The position numbers were made by a program, and so were the translations under genes. Below are positions 35,882-48,176 of a DNA stretch of 64,000 nt, piece after piece. The notes under the pieces were generated by a model that saw only the letters and a program-made list of their open reading frames with translations, had not been told where the DNA came from and made no database searches. Each line of letters starts with the position of its first letter. Within the stretch, counting starts at the first letter, position 1. The stretch covers positions 1 to 64,000 of the forward strand of contig JAGXHW010000025.1 of NCBI GenBank assembly GCA_024635995.1, in the 5' to 3' direction. This stretch comes from Clostridiaceae bacterium (lineage in GTDB: Bacteria > Bacillota > Clostridia > Peptostreptococcales > Tindalliaceae).

Positions 35882-37393
35882 TTAAAGTTTTACACGTTCG
35901 GTGATCTGTTCTTCAACATCAGGGGCGATGAGTGAACTGGTTTCGTTTTTCATTAATACAGGGTAAATCAGAAGTGCAATGACAAACCCAATCATCCAGC
36001 CACTTTCTGCGAAGAAAGCCATTTGCGGAATAAATTTACCCAACAGAGGAAGAATGCCGGCGATGATCCAGGTGTAGATAGCTTTTGGGTTGAACCCATT
36101 GCCGTACCAATAACGGCTTTGTTCGCCTTTGAACAGGTCGTCCAGGTCAATGACTTTTTTGCGGTATAAATAGTAGTCGGCAACGTACATACCGGCCAAG
36201 GGACCAAGGAATAATCCATAAGTACCCAGCCAGTCAAACAGGTAAGCGCCTGCTGTGGCTAAAAGTCTCCAGGGCATCATGGCAACACCAGCGAAACCTG
36301 TGATTAAAGCGCCCATGCGGTAGCTGATTTTTCTTGGGTTCAGGTTGGAAATACCATTGGCAGGTGCCACGACGTTGGCAGCGATGTTGGTGGTCAAAGT
36401 TGCAATTGCAATACCAAGGGCTCCTAATATGGTTGCTAGAGGACTACCAATGCCAGCAACAACAGCAACAGGATCCCATAAAGGTTCACCGTAAACGATC
36501 ACAGTGGCCCCGGTAACAAATACGCCTACAAAGGCAAAAGCAGCCATAGTGGTTGGCAAACCGAGTAGCTGACCCATAAATTGATCACGCTGGCTTTTTG
36601 CATAACGTGAAAAGTCTGGAATGTTTAATGCCAAAGTGGACCAGAATGCGATGTTGGCTGTCAGGCCGGGCAGGAATATTCTCCAGAAAGTGCCAGGTGC
36701 ATAAGTAGCGGGCAAGTTTAAGATATCAGAAATACCTGCGCCTGTTGCATTAACAGCTGTGATCGCCCACACCATCAATGCTACTGAGAGAATGCCCAGT
36801 ATGGGAGCGCCCCAGGACTGCATGAATTTAATGGCATCCGGGCCAAGGTAAGCAATCCATACGTTCAGTGCCCAGAATACGAAGAAAGATATCCAGATAC
36901 TGCTGCCCCATGCGGCCCAGGCAGGGCTGAGGGAAGCAATAACGGCGTCAAGAGCACCGCCGCCGATCCAGGTTTGAATACCAAACCATCCTGCGGCTAC
37001 GATGGCACGGGCAATGGCGGCAATGTGTGCGCCTTTGATACCAAAAGCCAGCCGTGCAAATACTGGATAAGGGATACCGTATTTGGTACCGGCATGGGAG
37101 TTCAGCTGCATGGGAACAAGTACAATTAAGTTACCAAGAGCAATGTTGAGAATCGCCTGCCACCAGGAAAGACCTGCAGCCATAAGGCCGGAAGCCATCA
37201 TGTAGGTAGGAATACAAACAGACATACCAACCCAAAGTGCTGCGATGTTGTAGGTGGTCCAGGAACGCTCTTCCAGTCTTGTGGGGGCCAGGTCATCGTT
37301 GTAATACTGGTTTCCTGCCAGGTTGGCTCGGGCTGCCTCACTCAGTTCATACAGTCCATTTACCTCGCGTTGTGTTTTAAGCTTTTCTGACAT
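35882..37393 (-). CDS. NCS1 family nucleobase/hydantoin transporter
   Basis: Cation-coupled importer of the NCS1 (Mhp1/PucI) family with about 12 membrane segments in 503 residues. Family motifs include DLAPTRLEERSWTTYN at the N terminus, LNIPDFSRYAKSQRDQ near 258, and TNIAANVVAPANGISNLNP near 332. Likely substrates are uracil, a hydantoin or allantoin. GGAGG precedes the ATG. A sigma-54 promoter at 37542-37557 drives it, matching the ygeY-preT-preA operon. Confidence 0.9.
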   Translation of the reverse strand: MSEKLKTQREVNGLYELSEAARANLAGNQYYNDDLAPTRLEERSWTTYNIAALWVGMSVCIPTYMMASGLMAAGLSWWQAILNIALGNLIVLVPMQLNSHAGTKYGIPYPVFARLAFGIKGAHIAAIARAIVAAGWFGIQTWIGGGALDAVIASLSPAWAAWGSSIWISFFVFWALNVWIAYLGPDAIKFMQSWGAPILGILSVALMVWAITAVNATGAGISDILNLPATYAPGTFWRIFLPGLTANIAFWSTLALNIPDFSRYAKSQRDQFMGQLLGLPTTMAAFAFVGVFVTGATVIVYGEPLWDPVAVVAGIGSPLATILGALGIAIATLTTNIAANVVAPANGISNLNPRKISYRMGALITGFAGVAMMPWRLLATAGAYLFDWLGTYGLFLGPLAGMYVADYYLYRKKVIDLDDLFKGEQSRYWYGNGFNPKAIYTWIIAGILPLLGKFIPQMAFFAESGWMIGFVIALLIYPVLMKNETSSLIAPDVEEQITERVKL

Positions 37394-37541
37394 GCATGTA
37401 ACACCTCCGTCTTTTTTTCTCAGTGTTTACCAGCTGAGACATTAGAAAATATACATAAGTTCCAATAATGCAAAATTAGTGCGTTGGTTAAACAGCCTCC
37501 TTTCATTAAATAGTTAATAAATTACGTCCCACCATAGACTA

Positions 37542-37557
37542 AGCAATTATCATGCCA
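37542..37557 (-). promoter_or_regulatory. Sigma-54 promoter of the NCS1 gene
   Basis: On the minus strand TGGCAT-N5-TTGCT, with GG and GC 10 nt apart; one base off TGGCAC. Start expected near 37530, giving a leader of about 137 nt. Confidence 0.75.
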
Positions 37558-37708
37558 TGATGAGCTGTTTATTAAAGTAAAAGCGTTATGACTGCCAATA
37601 AGCCGATTGTCTACCTTTGGAATTAAAACTGCCTGACAGGAACTGCTAAAAATGATGCAATATTAAATCAAAAACAGGATCAATGCGGCAGAACAGTTTA
37701 TTTTATAA

Positions 37709-37726
37709 TGATTCAAATATGAATCA
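37709..37726. promoter_or_regulatory. Candidate sigma-54 enhancer site (NCS1 side)
   Basis: TGATTCA-AATA-TGAATCA is a perfect 7-4-7 palindrome about 160 bp upstream of the sigma-54 promoter. It shares GATTC-N6-GAATC with the palindrome upstream of ygeY. Confidence 0.6.
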
Positions 37727-37876
37727 GGCGCATTGAGCACGATACACAAGGGTATCAAAATGAGTGTTATATTACAAGGAATAAGCAAATCGTCTGAATA
37801 TTTTTTTAATACCATCACATTATATCTAATTGTTACGGGAACTTCAAGAGAAAGAGGAAAAACAAATGGTGTTGTA

Positions 37877-37905
37877 TTGTCACAGCACTTCTCATGACAT
37901 ATAAT
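37877..37905 (+). promoter_or_regulatory. Promoter of the DNA glycosylase gene
   Basis: TTGTCA (37877-37882) and TATAAT (37900-37905) are 17 bp apart. Confidence 0.7.
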
Positions 37906-38060
37906 GTTACAAGTAACCCGTTTTATTCGATGCAACTACGGTAAACCCCGATGCTATACAGCAGATTAGCAAACGGGGTCTTTGACAACGCATCTGACTT
38001 AATCCTGTTGAAAGAGCATGAACCGGACTGAAAATGGGGTGATTTTGTGGGGATCAGCAC

Positions 38061-38945
38061 ATGAATATTATGATAACTTCGGGACAAGCCGTTATAGAAA
38101 TGAAACATTTTGATTTGGCCAAAACACTGGAGTGCGGTCAATGCTTTCGCTGGCACAAAAATCAGGATGGAAGCTATACGGGTGTTGTGCAGGGACGTAT
38201 CGTAACTGCCCGCCAGAAGGCAGATCAACTTATATTAAACCCCGTCAGTTTAGATGAAGTTGAGAGTCTATGGATCCCTTACTTTGACCTGCAAAGGGAT
38301 TATGGGTCCATGAATAAACTGGTGCTGGAACAGGCACCCTGGATGAAAAAAGCCGCTGATGTGGGAGCGGGCATTCGTATTTTGAAACAGGATCCCTGGG
38401 AAACCACCATAACCTTTATTTTTTCAGCAAACAATCACATTCCCCGTATCACAGCCAGTGTGGCCTGTCTGGCAAATCGTTACGGAGTAAACCTGGGTGA
38501 AGGGGAACTAGGTCCATTCCATGCCTTTCCTACGCCGGAGGTGTTACGCCAAATCAGCCTGGCAGCCTGGCAACAATGTGGTGCAGGTTACCGCGCTGCC
38601 TACCTCATGAAAACGGCAGAGCAATGGGAAAATCATTACAAAAATATGAGAAAGGTCTCGTCTTCAAAGAAGGAGCTGACCACACGCCACCGCCGAATGC
38701 TGGAAATGCTTCCAGGAGTGGGCCCAAAAGTATCTGCCTGCATCAATTTGTATGGAATGGGACATCATAAACAGTTTCCGGTGGATGTGTGGATCAGGAG
38801 ACGGGTAAAGGCTTTGTGGCCTGAAGCGCCTGATACAGACAGGGAAATTGAACAATCTGCGCTGAGATTATTCGGCAATGCAGCCGGTTACGCACAACAG
38901 CTGTTGTTTTATGAAGCAAGGTTCAAGAAGCATTCTACATTATAA
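38061..38945 (+). CDS. 8-oxoguanine DNA glycosylase (OGG1-like)
   Basis: Base-excision repair glycosylase/lyase. 294 residues: an N-terminal OGG domain (LECGQCFRWHKNQDG) and an HhH-GPD core. LPGVGPKVSACINLYGMG near residue 219 carries the catalytic lysine, and FPVDVWIRRRV near 242 carries the catalytic aspartate. The order and spacing match eukaryote-like OGG1 enzymes found in clostridia. The ribosome site is weak (TGTGGGGAT). DUF554 gene follows after 21 bp. Confidence 0.9.
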   Translation: MNIMITSGQAVIEMKHFDLAKTLECGQCFRWHKNQDGSYTGVVQGRIVTARQKADQLILNPVSLDEVESLWIPYFDLQRDYGSMNKLVLEQAPWMKKAADVGAGIRILKQDPWETTITFIFSANNHIPRITASVACLANRYGVNLGEGELGPFHAFPTPEVLRQISLAAWQQCGAGYRAAYLMKTAEQWENHYKNMRKVSSSKKELTTRHRRMLEMLPGVGPKVSACINLYGMGHHKQFPVDVWIRRRVKALWPEAPDTDREIEQSALRLFGNAAGYAQQLLFYEARFKKHSTL

Positions 38946-38966
38946 AGGTAAAGGAGATTATCAGCT

Positions 38967-39683
38967 ATGTTAGGGACCATTGTCAACACCATTGCAATTT
39001 TATTGGGAGGTATGCTTGGCCTGATTTTCCGAAGGGGAATTTCTGACCGGTTTAAAAACACTGTCATGAAAGGCCTGGGTCTTTCGGTGTTCATGATAGG
39101 ACTGGCAGGGGCGCTTCGCAGTGAAAACATTTTGTTACTAATTTTTTCCATGGTAATCGGCAGCTTGATTGGCGAAGCCATGAACATCGAAGATAAATTG
39201 GAACGCTTTGGAAAATGGATCGAAAACCGGTCTGGCCAGGGTGAAGGTCAGGTAGCCAAGGGGTTTGTAGTGGCCAGTCTGATGTACTGTGTGGGTGCCA
39301 TGGCCATCGTGGGAGCCCTTGAAAGTGGGTTAACGGGGAACCATGAAACCCTGTATGCTAAATCTTTGTTGGACGGTGTGACGGCCGTTATCTTTGCTTC
39401 GACCCTTGGGATCGGAGTCCTGTTTGCTGCAGGTAGTGTGCTGGTGTACCAGGGTGCCATCACCATTGCAGCCAGTGCCTTAGCTGCTGTTTTAGTTGAT
39501 TCCGTCATCGTTGAAATGTCTGCAATTGGCGGCCTTTTGATCATGGGCATTGCCATGAATATCCTGGAATTTAAACGTGTACCAGTGGGCAACATGCTTC
39601 CGGCCGTTTTCATTCCTTTGCTTTACCCGGCAGTAGAACCTTTTATCATGGAGTTGGTTAGAATCCTGTATAGTTTATTTTGA
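38967..39683 (+). CDS. DUF554 family membrane protein
   Basis: A 238-residue protein with about six to seven hydrophobic segments, matching DUF554 (YqgA/YdfK type). Family-typical stretches are GTIVNTIAILLGGMLGL, LGLSVFMIGLAGAL, MYCVGAMAIVGALESGLTG near residue 111 and SAIGGLLIMGIAMNILEF near 187. Proposed to be a transporter, but its substrate is not known. AAAGGAG precedes the ATG. Likely co-transcribed with the glycosylase. Confidence 0.88.
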   Translation: MLGTIVNTIAILLGGMLGLIFRRGISDRFKNTVMKGLGLSVFMIGLAGALRSENILLLIFSMVIGSLIGEAMNIEDKLERFGKWIENRSGQGEGQVAKGFVVASLMYCVGAMAIVGALESGLTGNHETLYAKSLLDGVTAVIFASTLGIGVLFAAGSVLVYQGAITIAASALAAVLVDSVIVEMSAIGGLLIMGIAMNILEFKRVPVGNMLPAVFIPLLYPAVEPFIMELVRILYSLF

Positions 39684-39780
39684 AGCATCTGAGGTATATG
39701 AAGCAAAGAGAATCATCAAAGAAAAATTAGTTGGGTTGATTGCTGTTGCCATAGAGTCACATTCGAGTGGAAAAGATGAG

Positions 39781-39804
39781 ACGGTGCCCAAGGTGCCGTT
39801 TTTT
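39781..39804 (+). terminator. Terminator of the glycosylase/DUF554 unit
   Basis: ACGGTGCC and GGTGCCGT pair around a CAA loop (two G-T pairs), then TTTTT. The rest of 39684-40026 has the groESL control region and no gene. Confidence 0.8.
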
Positions 39805-39903
39805 AATATTGAGCGTTAAGAAGTAAATAGAAGATAATTGCAGCATATATGAGATAAATAGGAATAAAGAGAGATAAAAGGATATAATATCAGAAAATAA
39901 GGT

Positions 39904-39966
39904 TTGCAAGGCATTTTTCTTTTATATATGATAAGGATGTTAGCACTCGACTAAGGTGAGTGCTAA
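39904..39966 (+). promoter_or_regulatory. groESL promoter with CIRCE operator
   Basis: TTGCAA (39904-39909) and TATGAT (39927-39932) are 17 bp apart. CIRCE is perfect: TTAGCACTC (39940-39948), 9-nt spacer, GAGTGCTAA (39958-39966). HrcA bound at the transcript start should repress until heat shock. Confidence 0.95.
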
Positions 39967-40026
39967 CAAAAATTAAGGGTAATAGTGTTAGGTAGATAGT
40001 GACAAAAAAAGGAGGCAAATAAAGGT

Positions 40027-40311
40027 ATGAATATCAAACCATTAGGTGATCGTGTTGTCATCAAAAAGCTGGAAGCAGAAGAAAAAACAAAAAGCGGGAT
40101 TGTACTACCGGGTGCTGCAAAAGAACAGCCACAAATGGCTGAAGTATTAGCAGTGGGTCCAGGAGGTATGGTTGATGGAAAAGAAGTTAAAATGGAACTG
40201 AAAGTTGGGGATAAAGTAATTTTCTCCAAGTATTCAGGCACAGAAGTGAAGCTGGACGGTGAAGAAGTAACGATTTTACGCCAAAATGATATTTTGGCTA
40301 TTGTGGAATAA
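40027..40311 (+). CDS. groES: Co-chaperonin GroES
   Basis: Ten-kilodalton lid of the GroEL chaperonin. 94 residues, full length: IKPLGDRVVIKKLEAEEKT at the start, the mobile loop KSGIVLPGAAKEQPQ near 20-35, and GDKVIFSKYSGTEVK near 61. GGAGG precedes the ATG. First gene of the CIRCE-controlled operon; groEL follows after 48 bp. Confidence 0.98.
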   Translation: MNIKPLGDRVVIKKLEAEEKTKSGIVLPGAAKEQPQMAEVLAVGPGGMVDGKEVKMELKVGDKVIFSKYSGTEVKLDGEEVTILRQNDILAIVE

Positions 40312-40353
40312 TCTCAACAACCAAGAAACTTTTCTCAAATCACAAGGAGGTAA

Positions 40354-42000
<1,647 letters not shown>

Positions 42001-42057
42001 TCTGTAATGCAAGTTAGCTTTACAGCCGCTGGAAAATCTAAAAAATAATTTATTATG

Positions 42058-42094
42058 GAAACCGGAGAAGCCACAAAAAATCTCCGGTTTTCCT
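42058..42094 (+). terminator. Terminator of groESL
   Basis: GAAACCGGAGA and TCTCCGGTTTTC arms flank a GCCACAAAAAA loop. Confidence 0.85.
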
Positions 42095-42151
42095 TTATTT
42101 ATCAATGGGTACAGCAAATATAAAAAATGTTTGTTATATTATAAAAAGAAC

Positions 42152-42180
42152 TTGCAAAATATTCTCTCATTTGCTATAAT
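42152..42180 (+). promoter_or_regulatory. Promoter of the repeat-containing transcript
   Basis: TTGCAA (42152-42157) and TATAAT (42175-42180) are exactly 17 bp apart, with no gene directly after. Confidence 0.75.
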
Positions 42181-42260
42181 GAACTTAAGGAAGATGACTC
42201 CTTCCTTCCTCGAATCCTCTTTCAAAGACGCAAAGACAGTGCAGAGAAGGTAGATTCACA

Positions 42261-42468
42261 AGCAACACCAAGCAACACCAAGCAACACCAAGCAAGAAAG
42301 ATTCAAAGATTCAAAGATTCAAAGATTCAAAGATTTAAAGATTTAAAGATTTAAAGATTTAAAGATTTAAAGATTTAAAGATTTAAGATTTAAGATTTAA
42401 GATTTAAGATTTAAGATTTAAGATTTAAGATTTAAGATTTAAGATTTAAGATTTAAGATTTAAGATTT
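42261..42468. repeat. Stepwise tandem repeat array (10-, 8- and 7-bp units)
   Basis: AGCAACACCA occurs three times (42261-42290). From 42297 come four AAAGATTC units, seven AAAGATTT units (42329-42384), then twelve AAGATTT units (42385-42468). Each step differs from the last by one change (C to T, then loss of one A). Unit lengths are not multiples of three. Confidence 0.97.
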
Positions 42469-42631
42469 ATTGCAGTACCGGTAGTACAAAACAGATTTGT
42501 TCCTGTTACCAGGGAACAGCCACTGGGAATGTAACAGTGGTAGGTCTCGAAAGAAGGTATTGAATGAGTTTTAGCACCGAAGGAGTGGCAAGACTGCATT
42601 GTCTGTCACAAAAAAGAGGATTCATTTCCGA

Positions 42632-42679
42632 ATAACCGGATCTCTGAGCAGCATTGGGAGATCCGGTTATTATTTTTTT
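42632..42679 (+). terminator. Strong terminator before the aldo/keto reductase
   Basis: ATAACCGGATCTC and GAGATCCGGTTAT form a 13-bp stem, then TATTTTTTT. Confidence 0.93.
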
Positions 42680-42704
42680 GTGCACGGTTTGAAAAGTTCT
42701 CAGG

Positions 42705-42734
42705 TGGACGATCATTGGAGAATTAAGGTATAAT
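42705..42734 (+). promoter_or_regulatory. Candidate promoter of the aldo/keto reductase
   Basis: TATAAT at 42729-42734 with TGGACG 18 bp upstream (weak -35). Confidence 0.5.
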
Positions 42735-42770
42735 GTATACAATTCATGCAGTGAACGAGGAGGGGACAGA

Positions 42771-43886
42771 ATGATCTATCGTCCGTACGGCTCAACTGGC
42801 AAGCAGGTTTCAGTGATTGGTTTTGGTGGAATGCGGTTTGGGAAAGACGATGATTACGCTGCAGAGGTGGTAAGATACGCCAATGCACGAGGTATCAATT
42901 ATTTTGACACGGCACCTTTTTATTGTGATGACCGGAGTGAAGGCATTTTTGGTAAGGCATTTAAAAACATGCCTGGAGACTTTTTTGTATCAACCAAAAG
43001 TTTGATTCGAAAAGAAAAAACCGCCATGGAAGTCAGAGGACGTATCGAGCTGTCTCTGGAACGGATGGGTGTTGAAAAAATCAATTTTTTTCACATGTGG
43101 TGCATCATGGACATGGAACAATACAGACAAATCATGGCACCCGGCGGCCCCTATGAAGGTGCCATGAAGGCTAAAGAAGAAGGACTGGTGGATCATGTGG
43201 TGTTTTCCACCCACTGTACAGGGGAAGACATTCGGACCATCATCGAAGATGATGTATTTGAAGGGGTACTCCTGGGGTACAATGTCATCAATCATCCCTT
43301 CCGGCAGGAAGGCGTTCAGGCTGCATTGGAGCGCAATGTGGGGGTTGTGACAATGAATCCGCTGGGTGGGGGGCTGATACCCCGGTACAGGGACCATTTT
43401 TCCTTTATTCGACAGGACGAAGAGGAAACCACGGTGCAGGCAGCTTTGCGTTTTAATGCTTCTCAACCGGGGATTACGGTTGTATTGTCAGGTATGGGCA
43501 GCATTGAAGAAGTGGATGAGAATGTTGAAGCCGTGTCAAGACCACTGGTAATTAGCGATGCCAAAAGACAAGAAATTGAAAGCCGGCTGACGGAAAAACT
43601 GGACACGCTGTGCACCAACTGTCAATATTGCAGGGAGAAAAAATGCCCTTCCAATATCAAAATGAACCATTTTATGGAGGCTTATAACATGCTGTTGCTA
43701 ATGGGGGATGAGCAGGAAGTGTTGCAACAGTTGGATTATTATCGGCAAAATGGGGATTTGAAAGCGGATGACGCCATGCCAGGCGAGTGTATTGCCTGTG
43801 GTGTGTGTGAAGCCCTTTGCACCCAGAAATTGCCAATCATACAGCGTTTGGATGAAGTACAGAAAATCATAAACCGGCAAGCATAA
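42771..43886 (+). CDS. Aldo/keto reductase with C-terminal Fe-S domain
   Basis: Predicted NAD(P)-linked oxidoreductase of the YdbC/PA1127 group. 371 residues: an AKR barrel with GFGGMRFGKDDDY, NYFDTAPFY near 46 (catalytic Asp/Tyr), and MNPLGGGLIP near 200. A C-terminal extension holds cysteines CTNCQYCREKKCP near 283 and CIACGVCEALC near 342, as for one [4Fe-4S] cluster pair. GAGGAGGGG precedes the ATG. Substrate unknown. The next two genes follow closely and may share its transcript. Confidence 0.88.
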   Translation: MIYRPYGSTGKQVSVIGFGGMRFGKDDDYAAEVVRYANARGINYFDTAPFYCDDRSEGIFGKAFKNMPGDFFVSTKSLIRKEKTAMEVRGRIELSLERMGVEKINFFHMWCIMDMEQYRQIMAPGGPYEGAMKAKEEGLVDHVVFSTHCTGEDIRTIIEDDVFEGVLLGYNVINHPFRQEGVQAALERNVGVVTMNPLGGGLIPRYRDHFSFIRQDEEETTVQAALRFNASQPGITVVLSGMGSIEEVDENVEAVSRPLVISDAKRQEIESRLTEKLDTLCTNCQYCREKKCPSNIKMNHFMEAYNMLLLMGDEQEVLQQLDYYRQNGDLKADDAMPGECIACGVCEALCTQKLPIIQRLDEVQKIINRQA

Positions 43887-43905
43887 ACAGAGAGGAGGGA
43901 CACCG

Positions 43906-44103
43906 ATGGATCGACAGGCTAAAACCGTTACAATTAAAGGACATCAGCTGGTTTGTCCCATTTGTGACGGCAAGGCGTTTTGGGAACGGGAAACCCTTAT
44001 GAACACGGCAGGCGCTACTTTCCTTGGGTTCGAATGGGCTAACAAGGTAGCTGCCAATTACATATGCAATGATTGCGGTTACGTGTATTGGTTTATCCAT
44101 TAA
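43906..44103 (+). CDS. Small zinc-ribbon protein
   Basis: A 65-residue protein with CPICDGKAFW near residue 17 and CNDCGYVYWF near 54, a four-cysteine zinc ribbon seen in predicted nucleic-acid-binding proteins. GAGAGGAGGG precedes the ATG. It lies 19 bp after the aldo/keto reductase and 18 bp before the thioesterase. Function unknown. Confidence 0.8.
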   Translation: MDRQAKTVTIKGHQLVCPICDGKAFWERETLMNTAGATFLGFEWANKVAANYICNDCGYVYWFIH

Positions 44104-44121
44104 TCTTAGGAGGGGGTCAAC

Positions 44122-44532
44122 ATGAAGGTTGCTTTGGAAACAGGGTTATCGGGACGCGCAGCCATACAGGTAACAGAAGAGAAAACAGCTGTGGCCTATG
44201 GTAGCGGGGGAATAGAAGTTTTTGCCACGCCGGCCATGATCGGCTTAATGGAAAATGCGGCAATGAAAGCAGTGGACCCCCTGTTGCCGGAAGGGTTTGG
44301 CACTGTGGGTACCAGACTGGACGTACGACACATGGCAGCAACGCCCAGGGGATTTAGGGTGTATGCAGAAGCCAAACTGGTGGAAGTGAAAGGGAACCGA
44401 CTGACCTTCGAAGTTGTGGCTTTTGACGAAGTGGAACGGATAGGAGAAGGCCTTCATGAGAGGTTTATCATTGAAAAACAGCCTTTTCTAAACAAGGTGG
44501 AAGATAAAAAGAGGGCCAACAGAGATGAGTAA
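44122..44532 (+). CDS. Thioesterase, FlK-like hotdog fold
   Basis: A 136-residue single hotdog-domain protein like fluoroacetyl-CoA thioesterase FlK and its many uncharacterised relatives. Features: FATPAMIGLMENAAMKAV near residue 33 with a Glu on the long helix, TVGTRLDVRHMAATPRG near 60, and FEVVAFDEVERIGEGLHERF near the end. TAGGAGGGGG precedes the ATG. Substrate not predictable. Confidence 0.82.
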   Translation: MKVALETGLSGRAAIQVTEEKTAVAYGSGGIEVFATPAMIGLMENAAMKAVDPLLPEGFGTVGTRLDVRHMAATPRGFRVYAEAKLVEVKGNRLTFEVVAFDEVERIGEGLHERFIIEKQPFLNKVEDKKRANRDE

Positions 44533-44609
44533 TCCTCCACTTAATCCTTGACACATTCATGGGTGTCTGGTAAGCTTTTGTACAACTATATATAATTCAA
44601 TTTAGATTT

Positions 44610-46344
<1,735 letters not shown>

Positions 46345-46392
46345 AGACATAGAATAAATATAATATTTCGTGGATACAAGGGAGGAAATTGA

Positions 46393-47925
46393 ATGGAAAA
46401 GGAAATGGTGCTGGTACTGGATTTTGGTGGTCAGTACAATCAGCTAATTGCACGCAGGGTGCGAGAATGTCAGGTTTATTGTGAAGTGGCACCTTATCAT
46501 ATCGACCTTGGAAAGTTGAAAGAAATGAACCCGAAGGGCATCATCCTCAGTGGAGGACCGGCCAGCGTATATGCAGAAGGCGCCCCTCGGTGCCATGAAG
46601 CCATCTTCGAAATGGGGATTCCTGTTTTAGGCATTTGTTATGGAGGTCAGTTGATGGCCAGGCATTTTGGCGGCAGCGTGAACCGGGCCAACAAACGGGA
46701 ATACGGTAAGATTGCGGTTGACCTGACAGATGAATCATCCCTGTTTGAGGGAATTGGCAGTCAGATTACCAGTTGGATGAGCCACACCGATTCCATTGAC
46801 AGGGCACCGGAAGGATTTACCATCACGGCAACTACACCGGATTGCCCCGTGGCCGCCATGGAAGATTCTGAACGCAAAGGGTATGCCCTTCAGTTTCATC
46901 CGGAGGTCGAACATACCGACCATGGTACTGACATCATCCGAAATTTTCTTTACAATGTGTGCGACTGTAAAGGTGAGTGGACAACAGGCAATTTAATCGA
47001 TGAATCCATTGCAGCCATTCGCCAGCAGGTGGGTGACCGTAATGTGTTGTGCGCCCTGTCCGGCGGTGTGGATTCCTCCGTGGCAGCAGTACTGGTGCAC
47101 CAAGCCATCGGCGACCAGCTGACATGCGTTTTTGTGGACCATGGATTACTGCGAAAAGACGAAGGAGACCAGGTGGAAGCCCTCTTCACAGAGAAGTTTA
47201 AAATGAACTTCATCAGGGTCAACGCACAAAAACGATTCCTATCAGGGCTGAAAGATGTGACAGAACCGGAAGACAAAAGAAAGTACATTGGCGAAACCTT
47301 CATACGTGTCTTTGAAGAAGAAGCTTTCAGATTGGGAGAAATGGATTTTCTGGTTCAGGGAACCCTGTACCCGGATATCATTGAAAGCGGCACAGAGACG
47401 GCAGCGGTCATCAAAAGCCACCACAATGTGGGCGGGCTGCCTGAAGACATGCATTTTCAGTTAATAGAACCTTTCAAATACCTGTTCAAGGACGAAGTCA
47501 GGGCCGTTGGAACAGCGTTGGGATTATCGGATGAAGTGGTGTGGCGGCAACCTTTCCCCGGACCAGGTCTGGCAGTGCGTGTGCTGGGTGAAATCACGGA
47601 AGAAAAATTGCTCATTATCCGGGAAGCCGATGCTGTGGTAAGGGAAGAAATTAATAAAGCCGGGCTGGACCGGGAGATCTGGCAGTACTTTGCAGTACTA
47701 CCGGGGATCAAAAGTGTAGGGGTTATGGGTGACGAAAGAACTTACTCTCATACCGTTGCTATCAGAGCCATCACCAGTTCTGATGCTATGACAGCTGACT
47801 GGGCCAGAATCCCCCATGAAGTGCTGGCGTCCATGGCCAATCGTATCGTCAACGAAGTGGAAGGCGTGAACAGGGTGGTGTATGACATCACATCAAAACC
47901 GCCGGCAACGGTAGAGTGGGAATAA
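46393..47925 (+). CDS. guaA: GMP synthase (glutamine-hydrolysing)
   Basis: Converts XMP to GMP using glutamine and ATP. 510 residues: a class I amidotransferase domain with [10 protein letters not shown] (nucleophile Cys near residue 79) and [11 protein letters not shown], then a PP-loop synthetase domain with [13 protein letters not shown] near 220, and a dimerisation domain ending [15 protein letters not shown] precedes the ATG. It lies 48 bp after guaB and shares its riboswitch control. Confidence 0.97.
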   Translation: MEKEMVLVLDFGGQYNQLIARRVRECQVYCEVAPYHIDLGKLKEMNPKGIILSGGPASVYAEGAPRCHEAIFEMGIPVLGICYGGQLMARHFGGSVNRANKREYGKIAVDLTDESSLFEGIGSQITSWMSHTDSIDRAPEGFTITATTPDCPVAAMEDSERKGYALQFHPEVEHTDHGTDIIRNFLYNVCDCKGEWTTGNLIDESIAAIRQQVGDRNVLCALSGGVDSSVAAVLVHQAIGDQLTCVFVDHGLLRKDEGDQVEALFTEKFKMNFIRVNAQKRFLSGLKDVTEPEDKRKYIGETFIRVFEEEAFRLGEMDFLVQGTLYPDIIESGTETAAVIKSHHNVGGLPEDMHFQLIEPFKYLFKDEVRAVGTALGLSDEVVWRQPFPGPGLAVRVLGEITEEKLLIIREADAVVREEINKAGLDREIWQYFAVLPGIKSVGVMGDERTYSHTVAIRAITSSDAMTADWARIPHEVLASMANRIVNEVEGVNRVVYDITSKPPATVEWE

Positions 47926-47944
47926 AATTGACGCATACAACAGG

Positions 47945-47974
47945 AGGGCACCTTCACACAGGGTGTCCTTTTCC
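47945..47974 (+). terminator. Weak terminator after guaA
   Basis: GGGCACC and GGGTGTCC arms are followed by TTTTCC. Confidence 0.5.
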
Positions 47975-48176
47975 CATAAAATGTGAACAATATCGAAAAT
48001 AATATAAATATTGTTCTGAATTACATGTACATTAAATAGAAAATATCAGAAAAGATTCTATAAAAACTTTATTTTTGACTCATTTTTTGCTACACTTAAA
48101 AGTAGAAACGATTGAATGATTTAGGAGGAAGGAAAGATAAACAGGAGATGACAGAAGAATGACAGAGGAGGCTTCT

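Larger units (their letters stand above)
37394..38060. other. 667-bp intergenic control region
   Basis: No gene is seen. It holds, from left to right, the NCS1 leader with a CTCAG/CTGAG hairpin near 37420, the sigma-54 promoter, the enhancer-like palindrome, and a sigma-A promoter for the DNA glycosylase. The glycosylase leader carries an ACCCCG (37943) / CGGGGT (37974) stem. The stretch 37740-37875 shows nothing recognisable. Confidence 0.7.
42187..42680 (+). ncRNA. Candidate noncoding RNA with tandem repeats
   Basis: A promoter at 42152-42180 and a strong terminator at 42632-42679 bound about 490 nt without a sizeable reading frame. The TTTAAA repeats put stops in the frames. Order: 5' hairpin AAGGA/TCCTT, three 10-bp repeats, 23 repeats of 8 or 7 bp, hairpin GTTCC/GGAAC (42499-42517), hairpin CCACTG/CAGTGG (42520-42540), terminator. 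The part 42480-42630 includes CACCGAAGGAGTGGCAAG, which has a passing likeness to a glycine-riboswitch core but lacks the rest. A frame of 19 codons at 42193 is the only start near a ribosome-like site. Expression is inferred. Confidence 0.45.

Noticed and set aside
42570-42600. Glycine-riboswitch-like CACCGAAGGAGTGGCAAG
   Set aside because: Only a short stretch resembles the glycine aptamer core; the paired helices and second conserved block are missing, and the downstream gene is an aldo/keto reductase.
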